64,000 nt of DNA. Origin: Peronospora farinosa (Eukaryota; Oomycota; Peronosporomycetes; Peronosporales; Peronosporaceae). Positions within the stretch are counted from its first letter, which is position 1; every line of letters starts with the position of its first letter. This document shows positions 11,061-19,950 of this stretch, one piece after another. Made by a program: the position numbers and the translations under genes. Where the stretch lies: the NCBI GenBank assembly GCA_947646735.1, contig CANTFK010000304.1, positions 37,732 through 101,731 of the forward strand, in the 5' to 3' direction. A model generated the notes under the pieces. That model made no database searches, was not told the DNA's origin, and worked only from the letters and a program-made list of their open reading frames with translations.

Positions 11061-11174
11061 GGATTTAGGAAATACATCCGTAGCATTCGATTATATCTAT
11101 CTACAAAAACTTATTCTTAAATGACTTACATGATTGCGATGCGTATAGCTCAATCTGTAACAGAATAAAATACC

Positions 11175-11470
11175 GTTACCGTCATACACTAAAAGGGAGT
11201 TGAGGATGCGCTCTTAATCAACTCGTAAATATAACTCTATTTTAGTTTAGTTTTAGTTTTATTCGCAGTAAATGCGAATATGTTCCCTAGCTCATGGCAA
11301 CCACTTGAATGGTAATCAATGTATTATTGGCTAATTCTTGGGTCTGGCACCCCAATAATAAACCAATAATAGAAAGACGCACAGTATTCGCTAATCGGAT
11401 ACTGCCCTATGCCTACTAATATAATAATGTATTATCCCTATAGCTACTTCGGCATAGGTTGCACAATACA
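11175..11470 (-). repeat. LTR of Gypsy element B (inverted relative to left LTR)
   Basis: The reverse complement starts TGTATTGTGCAACCTATG at 11470 and aligns through its length with the left LTR at 3486-3786, ending at GACGGTAAC. The two LTRs face each other about 7.4 kb apart. The LTR is followed (leftward) by about 110 bp of leader and then directly by RT, so gag and protease are deleted in B. Confidence 0.8.
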
Positions 11471-11723
11471 TTACTTGCTTTAATGTAAGCACATAACATA
11501 GAAACATTCTTTTCACCGAAACCCCAACGACACAACCTCAAACCTGCTTATATAAAGTGGTACAGACTGGTACAGTGGCACGCCTATGTGTACCACACGA
11601 TGCCATATGCTTCGGGACCATACAAAAGTCAAGTATATGTGGTGGCTTTCCTCCACTAGCCCTTTAATAAAAAATCAGTGTAAAACCTTTAAAATGTATC
11701 CTTATTCTATATAAAAGATAGAC

Positions 11724-11780
11724 AGCACCCGGACTTCCCCGGTGGTCACCCACCCGAGTACTACCCGAGTTTGAGGCTGC
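11724..11780 (-). pseudogene. 5S rRNA-like fragment (3' half)
   Basis: The reverse complement contains GTAGTACTCGGGTGGGTGAC, followed by CACCGGGGAAGTCCGGGTGC, which matches the conserved 3' half of eukaryotic 5S rRNA (the xAGTACTxGGATGGGxGACC block and closing helix). A TTTTAT run follows on the minus strand, as at a Pol III terminator. The 5' half is missing, so it is a relic, a 5S-derived SINE head, or a pseudogene. Confidence 0.65.
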
Positions 11781-11882
11781 TAAATTTTGCAGAGAATTAG
11801 TTCGCGTCTCCATCACCTCCACCCTAAGGCGGGGATGGACACACCCCTCATTACATTATGGGAATTTTCGTCAAGCGGGGCC

Positions 11883-11948
11883 TATAGCCGATAAGCAACC
11901 ACCCAATGAGCAGGCGGCTACTCATTGGGTGGTTGCTTATCGGCTATA
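11883..11948. repeat. perfect 28-bp inverted repeat with 10-nt loop
   Basis: Left arm 11883-11910 (starts TATAGCCGATAAGC, ends CCCAATGAG) is the exact reverse complement of 11921-11948; the loop is CAGGCGGCTA. No T-run follows directly. It sits in a gene-less stretch between the 5S-like and the tRNA-like fragments. Confidence 0.95.
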
Positions 11949-11984
11949 TATGCCTATCTCCGGCGATCTGTAATTGAAACCTGC

Positions 11985-12055
11985 TCACCGCGGGTATAGA
12001 TCCAAGTACCTCCCGGTCCCAGTGTCAGTGCTAGACCACTACACCCCTGGGGTCG
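11985..12055 (-). ncRNA. tRNA-like Pol III box region (possible SINE)
   Basis: On the minus strand, GGTGTAGTGGTCTAGC resembles an A box and GGATCTATACCC fits a relaxed B box (GGNTCNANNCC), spaced roughly as in a tRNA. No full cloverleaf forms. It may be the head of a tRNA-derived SINE or a tRNA relic; the evidence is only the two boxes. Confidence 0.3.
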
Positions 12056-12106
12056 GTTACTTGACTTTGCAGAGCGGATAAGATACGGTACTATCAGCCT
12101 AAAAAG

Positions 12107-12750
12107 AAATCATGTGGTCTGTGATACAAGCATTTATGCAATCGGCTGTGCACTGGTGCGGTGCGACACAGACGGTGCTAAGAGTGTCGTTTACCTTCAA
12201 TCGTGTAAGCTGCTCCCAAACTGAGCGTAAATAATCGGCGCATAACAAAAAACTGTTTGCTACTAAAAATGTACTGGCTAAGATTCGAGTCTACTCTTAG
12301 GAGATGATGCGTTCATTGGGGGTTGTACAAAAGAAGCGTCATTACGCACGGCTGCAAACAGCCCAAAATTCCCGCAGCACAAGGCGAGTTGACTTTAGTT
12401 CTTTGCGGAGTATAATTTCTTTTATTGGATTTTAAATCGGGATGACTTGACGGCGTCGCCGATGCGATTATACGTCTGCCCTGAGTCGAGCCTTGTGTGA
12501 ATACTACAGTCGCTAAGCTGAGTACCAGTGTTTTGTCGTCTAGTTTACTCGACAGAATTTTAGAATGGCGTGCGCACAAGATACGACTGATGGAGTACCT
12601 CAAGAACCCATCCAAGCTAAGAAGCGCTTGCCTGCCATGATTTAATCTTTTATAGATCGATACATCCAACCGAACGACTTACTGTAATATACAGCCGTAA
12701 ACGGCTTCACGCCTCGTGTTGTTCGCTGCTCCAGCATGATCTTAGGTTAC
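12107..12750 (+). pseudogene. Gypsy pol remnant C (RNase H to integrase)
   Basis: The + strand near 12118 reads VCDTSIYAIGCALVRCDTDG and KSVVYLQSCKLLPN (RNase H), followed after stops by ASLRTAANSPKFPQH and FFAEYNF (end of RNase H/connection), RLYVCPESS, and a diluted HDLIFYRSIHPTE near 12640, which resembles the integrase zinc-finger approach. The 118-codon minus-strand frame at 12313-12669 is simply its antisense. Heavily mutated, so older than elements A and B. Confidence 0.7.
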
Positions 12751-12800
12751 GGATCATGTTTGTATGACACAATGCACCAATTATTCGGTATCGCGGCCGC

Positions 12801-12842
12801 CGGTCCCTCGTTGGTCGACCCGGTCCCTCGTTGGTAGACTCG
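12801..12842 (-). repeat. two copies of the 20-bp minisatellite, inverted
   Basis: CGGTCCCTCGTTGGTCGACC followed by a second, similar copy. These are the reverse complement of the 20-bp units at 18158-18353, which lie beyond the other end of element D. Confidence 0.85.
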
Positions 12843-12849
12843 ACAGGAA

Positions 12850-13450
12850 AAGTATAACGTCAATGTATGACCATCGACTCAATATAAAGGGACCAGATTT
12901 TGCATCTAATTCCCCTACTGCAAACAAATCCTCTGCTTTTTAAGGCATTCCCCAAAGAATTCCGTAAAAATCCATATATATATACATAACGCATTATCCA
13001 ACAACCTTTGATATATCTGAGGCGCATTCTTAAGACCAAAAGGCATCCGAAGCCATTTAAATAATTATAGTGGCTTGACAAACGCCGAGATCAGTCTCGC
13101 CTTTTCGGTCATACTGACGACCCAAAAACCACTCGCCATGTCAAGAGAGCAGTACCACAAAGCTCTGTCCAGGTCCTCCAGTAATTATTTAATCAACGGC
13201 ATTGGGTAGATAATAAGATGAGTGAGATCATTCACCAACCGAAAGTCGCTATAGAATCGAATATCGACCCCATTCTTCTTTACGATAATCACAATTGGGC
13301 TGGCCCATGGCAAGGTGGAAGGCTGAATAATCTTTGCCGATAACAGTCCCTTGATCAGGTCGGCCAACTTCTCTCTGAATTGAGGGGCCACCTTCCGTAC
13401 ACGTTGCACCATCGGCCTTGCGTTCCCCACATATATATTGCATATTGCTC
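12850..13450 (-). pseudogene. reverse transcriptase of element D (broken)
   Basis: Frame 13430-13185 reads RVRKVAPQFREKLADLIKG, ASPIVIIVKKNGVDIRF and DFRLVNDLTHLIIYPMPLI. The next part (about 13180-13000, in shifted frames) reads LEDLDRALWYCSLDMASGFW, VVSMTEKARLISAFV and, after a stop, WLRMPFGLKNAPQIYQRLLD. The YxDD motif is not reached before the element ends. Frameshifts and a stop make it non-functional. Confidence 0.85.
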
Positions 13451-13534
13451 CTCGGGCGGCTGGGGCAAGGCGTTAACTTTGCCCATCAACAGATGTCGTT
13501 TCTTCCATATTATTTGTCGTAACCGGTCCACCTC

Positions 13535-14173
13535 TTAAAGAGTGTTCTCATCTGGATCAGGAATCTGTATATCTTCTAACTCAATGCCTTTGGATGAGGG
13601 GTCCGCTTCCGGTATGAACGCCCATCCTGGTCTTATGTCCTCGGCCCAAAGTTCCCCACTCTCAAAAGAACACACCTGGTCATCTGCCTGTAACAAGTCT
13701 ACCAGTTTGGCTTCCTTCTCATTGGTGGTGGTCACTGTATGTAGATCTTCTTCAAATACACTCCGCTTTTGGGCGGTCCCCTCCTGCCAATTCACCCTCT
13801 CTTCGCACATTTGTTCTTCACTGTCGGGTACCGGTTGGTGCGTTATATTCATCATTGAGGATGGGGCCTCTGATCGCTGTAAGATGTGTGGCGGAATCTT
13901 ATACTCTGGTCTCTCCACTAGTGGCCCCTCTTCCTCTTCTGTTGGGTCGACGTGATGGTCGATCTGGTCAGTGGTAAATTCGTAGGCCAGATTTGCCATT
14001 CCGAATATCTTCGAGAGCCCACCGAGACAAACCCTGGGGTTCTCGGGACGACAGCGATCCCTAGTCAACCACATACCTATCTTGGTATCTTCGTGCAATG
14101 TTAAGGGGCGAGGGCTGACATTGGTTATCTTCAAAATTGGTCGACGCCCTATCCCTAGTATCAAGGTGGTCAC
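13535..14173 (-). pseudogene. element D linker between protease and RT
   Basis: A 212-codon open frame, rich in Glu/Asp, lies between the retropepsin and RT frames of the same strand. It contains LTLHEDTKIGMWLTRDRCR and PEYKIPPHILQR. Such acidic spacers precede RT in this element class. It ends in a stop just before the RT, so the polyprotein is interrupted here. The antisense 137-codon frame (13542-13955) is a shadow. Confidence 0.6.
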
Positions 14174-14194
14174 CCATCGTTCGCCTCTCGTGAC

Positions 14195-14913
14195 TTACAA
14201 TTCCCACTGTTCTGAGGTCGACCTTTTGAGAGGCACTTCCGTACATCCTCCAACGGATATCTGTACATACCGACCCAGCTTCACATCCTTTACTCGAGTA
14301 TTGTAAAGCGTCCTTCGCCTGGTCAATTTTACTCGAAATTCATCGGAGAGACAGAGGGTTCCGTCAGCCAAGTCTAAACGGATACCGGCTGGGACCATGA
14401 AGTCCATCCCCAAAATTGCATCTTGGCCTACCATAGGGCCTACCCACACCTTAAAGATGTACACCAAGTTCCCATTCAGAGTGACCTTGATGCGAGTAGC
14501 ATATACGGATTACCCGATACTTATACATTCTTGTCGCTCACTTTCATCAATTTGGCAACATACCTTACGAGCAAAGGCGATATCCAGGATGGATACCTCG
14601 GCACCAGTATTGAACAACAAATTGCATGGTCGTCGTTGACCTTTCCAGAGGCTTTCGCTTGCCTGAACCATTTAGTAGGGGCGTAATATTTCCAGTACCC
14701 CCTAGACTCGCCTGGCAATAAGTCCAGCTCCATTACTGAACTTTCTCGAACAAAATTATTAGGCTCATTCAAAGAAGCAACATGGACCACAGGGTAATTT
14801 CCAATCTTCGATATACTTCCAATCTTAGCTGGAATACCCGTCTCTTCCTTGGGCTGTTTTTCCACATATGCAAAGATACAACAATTAGAACGCTCGGCTC
14901 GTACCAGATCCAA
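14195..14913 (-). pseudogene. retropepsin region of element D
   Basis: In the frame near 14640-14560 the minus strand reads CNLLFNTGAEVSILDIAFAR: the position of the catalytic Asp in the usual DTGA motif is Asn. In another frame, 14467-14195, the second protease motif is readable (GQDAILGMDFMVPAGIRLDL). An upstream frame (14913-14521) covers the approach region. The two protease halves are in different frames. Loss of the catalytic Asp plus frameshifts indicates an inactive protease. Confidence 0.75.
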
Positions 14914-14929
14914 ACCTGGCGAGCGTCCT

Positions 14930-15170
14930 AATTTGCCATCCTCTAGAGTTTCTTTGGTAAGATTCCTGCATGCTTGGCCGGGTTATACCATTGACGGAAC
15001 AAATTATAGAACTCCTCCATCTGGCACTTCCCAATCTCGTGAATATCTCCACAACACCGGCATACAAACAGGCAGCGATCTGATGGGTGACCCTTCCTTC
15101 CACAGCGGTCGCAGGTCAATCGTTTCCAGCAATTCAGATATCCATGTTCTTGGACCCGCAATAAGAAAAT
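14930..15170 (-). pseudogene. nucleocapsid zinc knuckles of element D Gag
   Basis: The minus strand (15161-14943) reads CDRCGRKGHPSDRC (a full CX2CX4HX4C knuckle) followed closely by CRCCGDIHEIGKC, a second knuckle with variant spacing and the same ligands. It is followed by an acidic/aromatic tail. This is the C-terminal end of Gag, adjacent to the protease. Confidence 0.85.
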
Positions 15171-15256
15171 ATCGTATTTGGGACCGCTGACGACGGGCCG
15201 GGTCGCTGGTCCTTTGCCTGGTGGTGTTGGTCGGCCTCCCTGGTCGGTAGATTCTT

Positions 15257-16378
15257 TCAGAACCTCACACCTGGGTCTCTCCCTGCTTCTTTTTCCATAA
15301 GGTAGACTCGCCTTAGATCTCCTTCGTTCTCCGAAGAGTCTGGGCTGGAGTCTTCAGAGCTGGAGTCTTTCAGGGACGCCCGAACGGCATGTATAGAGCG
15401 GCGGTAGATATCTCTCGGTCTGTATGGTAGTGCATGTGCCTTCTGATGAAACTTGTTTGATTCAAACAACATCTTGCCTCGTCGTGCCTTCTTCCGCTGA
15501 CATGATGTCAATACTTCCTCCAATTCTTCACTATCCGCCAGACGCAACATAGTCAACTTGTCTGCTAGCTCCGGGTCGTACACCGTCAAAATGTAGTGAT
15601 CGACATGATTCTTCTGAACCTTGGGCGACCCATCCTTAATCGTCATCTTCGCCCTGAGTCCAAGCACATTCAGGCGATACAGATAATCCATCGGGGTCTC
15701 TTCCGAACTTTTCTTCGCATGCTAGTACTGACGGGCGACAGGTACTCCCGTGCCACAGAACCGAATCATGATTTTTTGCATTAGGTCCTTCCAGTTTCCT
15801 CGGACTGAGCGACCCAGTTGACGGTACCAATTCTGTGCCGTTCCAGTCAGCAACCCTCCAAAAACGAGACATCGTTCGTCATCTGGTGCTCAGTCTCTTA
15901 TAAATGCTGTCTTGATCATCGACACCCAGCTGCGCGCTCTGTCTTCGTCTTGATCTCTTCCATGAAATTCTTTGAGATCCGAGGTCGCTGAGAGTTTGAT
16001 GTGAGCGACCATATTTGTTATCTTTCCCAGCGCTGCATTCGCCATCATCGACTGAGGTCCCCTCAAATCCACGTTGTCAGGGTCGAACTCACAAGAACCG
16101 ACAAATTCCATGTCGACGTCGGTCATCGTGTGACCTCTTGGCATTTGTATGCCTGGATGCTGGACATGGTGAGCGGTCATCCTTTGCGCCTCTGGTCTTT
16201 CTCCTGCTACACTCCCGTTAGGGTGTGCCCGCGGTACTTGGCGTTCATTCAAAAATCTTGCCATAGCCGCGTCGAAGAGGGTCTGCAGATCACCTACCGG
16301 GTAGGTAGGCCCTTCCCCCCCAGCATCTTCGTCAAGGGGCAAAGCAAATTCCACTTTTTTCTCTTGTTGATTTTCCAT
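15257..16378 (-). pseudogene. Gag of element D (frameshifted)
   Basis: Frame 16378-15890 starts MENQQEKKVEFALPLDEDAG and runs to KEFHGRDQDEDRARSWVSM, a typical Gag N-terminal segment of this lineage. The Gag continues in other frames: around 15872-15636, then 15691-15257, which starts MDYLYRLNVLGLRAKM and ends in an SSSEDSSPDSSENEGD stretch. At least two frameshifts lie between. The 145-codon + strand frame at 16001-16438 is antisense. Confidence 0.75.
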
Positions 16379-16502
16379 TGGCTAAAAATCGGAATGATTT
16401 TCATTTTCGCCACGCGTCGCCGTTTCGAGAACTCGTAATTCCTGCTCCGCGCTGCGTGCTCGGGCCTGGAGCAGCGCCGCCCCAGTCGATCCCAGGGGCA
16501 TC

Positions 16503-17482
16503 TTAGTGACCGATCCAGTCGAGGACGATCCTGGGGACCACGGAGCTGCTTCCCTCTGGCCGCTTGACATCAGGTGTTGAGATGGGCCTTGCCTCGCCCC
16601 TGGGTGGCCGGCGGGTCCATACATGTGAGGGTAGACCGCGATGTCTTAAAGCGTCATCTGGATGTCCCTGGACCGTATTTGTGTGTTTGTCGTCAGAGGT
16701 AGGTACCCCTTTGCTGGCGTGGTACCGACTAGGATTGACAGACGCTTGTATATATTTTATAACGTCTTTGTGATTCTGTCGAATTTCAGGGACAGCAGGT
16801 CGTCCGGCGACCATGTTCGCTTCCCGAAGAAGGCCAGCGCAGTGATCGCGTCCGTGACGGTCTGCAGCCGTGGTAGGGTCGACACCGGCCCAGTAAGTTG
16901 ACCCAGCTGCCGGATCTCTAGGGTCTTCGCGACGGGGTCTCTCTCCAGGAACGCGTTCAGCTTGCGTTGGTGGTAGGCCCTCGGGACGTCAGCGTCTGAC
17001 CATGATGCCAATCCTGACTTCTTGGGGCCTATCGACTTGGTGTTTCCGGGTGCCTTCATCCGGAACTTTGTCGGCTTGGACTGCGCGATCTTTGTTTTTT
17101 GTTTTTTTGGGGACCTTAGCCTCTCGGTTTTCACCGTCGGCTGATGGTCCTCTGGATCATGATAGGCATCATGACCCAAGGTGTCCTCTACGAGGACATA
17201 GGGAGGGTATTTAGGTTTTTCTTCAATGAATTCAACCTCGACCATGTTGACCGGGCCCCTCCCAAGGTCTGGTCGGTCCTTCAATCTTTTGTTTTTTTCT
17301 TCTTGAGTCACTGGCGATCGGTCTTCCAGTGGCTCTTCGGTTTTATGCTCCTTCTTGACATGAACATCTTTATCGTCTTGGGACTCGCGGTGAAATCCCG
17401 CGTCTTCCGAAGATCCGGGCACGTGCACCATTGTGGTGGAGCGGGTTCTCAAAATTGTATGATGAGACCCCAAACCACTCAC
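16503..17482 (-). pseudogene. 5' ORF of element D (Gag-like N-terminal protein)
   Basis: A 241-codon frame (17482-16757) rich in Lys/Glu/Pro includes DVHVKKEHKTEEPLEDRSPV and ENRKRLKD-like charged tracts, then RQLGQLTGPVSTLPRLQTVT. It continues after a frameshift in 16814-16503 (VPEIRQNHKDVIKYIQASV). Position upstream of Gag on the same strand and similar damage place it in element D. Its function is unknown; it could be a leader protein or an earlier part of Gag. The 275-codon + strand frame at 17144-17971 is antisense to this region. Confidence 0.55.
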
Positions 17483-17788
17483 TTTGCCGGACTGCCGACT
17501 GTCGGAGGGGGTACCCCGATGCCGCGTATGGACCTTCTCTCACCTTGTGTACCCGTCGGCTGGCGGGTTGCACTCTTTGGAGGACTTGGTGACGATGTAG
17601 ATGTCTGCCTTGAGGGAGGTAGACCTGGGGGGCCCTCGAGTGGATATGCTTCACTCGGTGGGCCGGTAGGTGGCCACTCGATCGACCTTGTCGAAAGTGG
17701 ACTTAGAGCCAAATTCTTCAGGTTCGCTTGTCGTCCCTGGCCTTTTCCTTCTTGTTTCAGGGGTATTAACCACCTGACCTTTACGTTT
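17436..17788 (-). repeat. inverted-repeat arm A at the 5' end of element D
   Basis: The reverse complement aligns with 18538-18846 on the + strand: AAAGGTCAGGTGGTTAAT at one end, AGGCCAGGGAC, GTGGCCACCTACCGG, and TCGGGGTACCCCCTCCGACA near the other. Translated, both arms carry SGYPLRQSA and VSSYNF. Just upstream, a 14-G run occupies 17835-17848. Confidence 0.85.
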
Positions 17789-18157
17789 CTCCCGGACCTT
17801 GAGGTGAGGGAGACCGCTTCCGATAGCGGGTCTTGGGGGGGGGGGGGGTGTTGCTACTCGAACGAGCTCACAGGCCAAATATATCCTGGAGCTCTATTCG
17901 CCCTTGAACTTCGCTACACAACTGTCTTCGACGGGGGGCCAAAATATATCCCTTCCCGGAACAGTGAGTAACTTAGAACAAGTCCTTCTTGGGTGACGGA
18001 GTCGTGCCACGTAGATCGCAAATGAGTAGTCTTTAATATAGTCCTATCCTTTTAACTCCTTTACTCTATCCTTTCCTGAAGCTCTAATTCCTTGCGTCGA
18101 CTAGTCTGATCCTTGTGTCAACTGGTCAGGAGTGGCTAAACCCCGAGGGGCCAAATT

Positions 18158-18353
18158 GACCAACGAGGGACCGGATCGACCAATGAGGGACCGGATCGAC
18201 CAATGAGAGACCGGGTAGACCAATGAGGGACCGGGTCGACCAATGAAGGACCAGGTCTACCAATGAGGGAACAGGTCTATCGACGAGAGGCCGAGGTCGA
18301 CCGACGAGGGACCGGGGTCTACCAACGAGAGGCCGGGTCGATCAATGAAGGGT
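18158..18353 (+). repeat. 20-bp minisatellite, about 10 units
   Basis: Consecutive variants of GACCAATGAGGGACCGGATC, with CGAGGG/TGAGGG and GGATC/GGGTC/AGGTC substitutions. The first seven units keep an exact 20-bp period; later ones are 19-21 bp. Inverted copies occur at 12801-12842. Confidence 0.92.
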
Positions 18354-18537
18354 CATGGTCAACTCCCTTCGGTACCCTAATACTAATTTTTTTGTGGGTC
18401 CTGCAGATTGTTCTCCACCAACGGTTGCTTCCTCTCGATACCCCTGTCTCTATGGTCTCTTTCCTCGTCACTCGGTCTACACTCCGAGTCCAACTGGATT
18501 CTGGGGTCCCCATATCGCAAAAACAGCACTTCACCAC

Positions 18538-18846
18538 AAAGGTCAGGTGGTTAATCTCCTTGAAACAACAAGGAATAGGCCAGGGACAAGCTCCCTGAAG
18601 AATGTGGCTTTAAGTCTACTCTCGACAAGGTTGATCAAGTGGCCACCTACCGGCTACCTCCCTAAATGCAGAAATCCATATCTCACCAAGTCTTCCGAAG
18701 AGTGCAACTCGCCAGCCGACGGGTACACAAGGTGGGAAGAAGGTCCATACACGGCATCGGGGTACCCCCTCCGACAGTCGGCAGCCCGGCACAGTGAGTG
18801 GTTTGTGGTCTCATCATACAACTTTAAGAAAACACTCCACCACATA
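18538..18846 (+). repeat. inverted-repeat arm B (second copy of element D 5' region)
   Basis: Inverted, diverged copy of 17436-17788 (several indels; 309 against 353 bp). It belongs to a short fragment of the same element family lying in the opposite orientation. Arms A and B are separated by about 750 bp containing the minisatellite. Confidence 0.85.
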
Positions 18847-19024
18847 ACAGTAAGGTCTGCCTGGGCATTGGCCCGAGCATACCAAGCTTCTACACAGATT
18901 TACTCAAGCGGTGACGCATGCCCCGATCGTGGATCAAGTCACGGCGTTATTCTCAAGCTACCCGCGCAAAGGCTTTAGCTCAGGTCCGATAGAAGAGTCA
19001 GACCGGGTGTTGCCTCTATCACCG

Positions 19025-19235
19025 CATTCGCTGGTGAACTCCGGTGTGGAAAGCGCTTCCTAATGGAGCGTTTACTATACCGCGACATGAGGAGATGTCG
19101 GACAAGTTACCTCGTCCGGTGGCGTGGCTACCCGCCTTCGGCAAACAGCTAGGACCTCATGCTTAACTAATGGCAGACGTTTTTAGCTTCGTCGAGCAGT
19201 ACGACGAGGCGCATCCGATGGCATAGAAGGATTAT
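19025..19235 (+). pseudogene. chromodomain remnant of a Gypsy chromovirus
   Basis: The + strand reads LLYRDMRRCRTSYLVRWRGY, then PPSANS and a stop, and in a second frame MADVFSFVEQYDEAHPMA ending in a stop. The YLVRWRGYPP core followed by an acidic/hydrophobic helix is the chromodomain at the C-terminus of chromoviral integrases. Only this tail survives; it belongs to none of elements A-D with certainty. Confidence 0.75.
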
Positions 19236-19444
19236 CGGAAAACGAGGGCCCAGCGCACTCGTGAAAGGGTTTCAAAGTAGCAATTTCTTTGCGCATCTCG
19301 GAGAAGATTCGATCCTGTCTCTAGGACTTAACAGGTAGGCAAGACTCCCTGGGTGCATAATCGCGATGATATAATGCTTGATCGGCCTATTTGCCCCATT
19401 CTTGATCGGTGTTGCTAGCTTAATCGCCTGAGTACACATCCACG

Positions 19445-19550
19445 CGCGCATGGCAACCGTATCTGGTCGAGCATCTTTGATGTCAGGCATGAATCGCAGC
19501 CGTCAGGCTTGAAGCGCATAGTAGTAGTATGGATACTTTGTAGACACCGC
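19445..19550 (+). repeat. diverged relic of the 777-bp tRNA-unit spacer
   Basis: Contains GGCAACCGTATC, TGGTCGAGCA, GATGTCAGG, ATGAA, GCATAG and TTTTGTAGAC-like blocks in the same order as the junction of two array units (about 706-800). A stretch of about 18 bp present in the array is missing. It lies on the far side of the retroelement cluster. Confidence 0.7.
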
Positions 19551-19950
19551 CGTGATAACCATGCGCCGCTCTGTACCTATATTGTTATAATATTTCCGTG
19601 TATTACCTGTGAAATTAATTTATAATGGCATATACTTCTCAAACTAAATAAAGCTTTATCTAACGAGACATACAGGATTTTATGATGTGGTGAACATCAC
19701 AAGGAGTTTTGCAGTCAGAGAGCGCACCATCTGAGCGCCACCTCTCCAAGTACCAAGCGAGACAGATCTGGAGATCTCGTAGTACTGAAGGTACGTTTGT
19801 ATTTAACTCGATCTCTTGCTCCTGTCTATGCTCCAGACTCTAAATCTCATACAATATACGAATGTAGCTAGTGTATAGACCTTCATTCCTTCATCTTCTT
19901 TGCTCCCATCCATTCACTTGGCTGACCAGTCGGCATCAGACGACAGAGCT
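19551..19950. other. intergenic region upstream of the PWWP/PHD gene
   Basis: No gene seen. A pyrimidine-rich CTTCATTCCTTCATC near 19880 resembles the oomycete initiator (YCAYTYY) and lies about 65 bp before the start codon at 19951; this is suggestive only. Confidence 0.4.

Larger units (their letters stand above)
10245..11470 (-). mobile_element. truncated Gypsy element B (LTR-leader-RT)
   Basis: One LTR at 11175-11470, leader, then RT to about 10245. The element lacks gag, protease, RNase H, integrase and the second LTR. It converges on element A. The pair could be two independent insertions or the product of an inversion through related copies; the sequence alone does not decide. Confidence 0.7.
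11471..12106. other. gene-less patch between retroelements
   Basis: Holds the 5S-like fragment, the 28-bp hairpin and the tRNA-like boxes listed separately. A TATATAAA string lies at about 11550 and ATATAAAAG at about 11710. No protein-coding frame is supported. Confidence 0.5.
12845..17970 (-). mobile_element. Gypsy-type retroelement D (gag-PR-RT), 3'-truncated
   Basis: On the minus strand, from high to low coordinate: a long N-terminal ORF, Gag, two zinc knuckles, retropepsin, linker and RT. RNase H and integrase are missing; the reading is lost at about 12850 where the 20-bp minisatellite units occur. This lineage differs from A/B: its RT reads REKLADLIKGLLSAKIIQPS and WLRMPFGLKNAPQIYQRLL. 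Frames are longer and less damaged than in A, so D is probably younger. Confidence 0.8.

Noticed and set aside
12313..12669. 118-codon minus-strand ORF
   Set aside because: It is antisense to the RNase H/integrase remnant readable on the + strand and has no family motif.
16001..16438. 145-codon + strand ORF
   Set aside because: Antisense to Gag of element D.
17144..17971. 275-codon + strand ORF
   Set aside because: Antisense to the long 5' ORF of element D; Gly/Pro/Trp-heavy composition from the opposite-strand reading.
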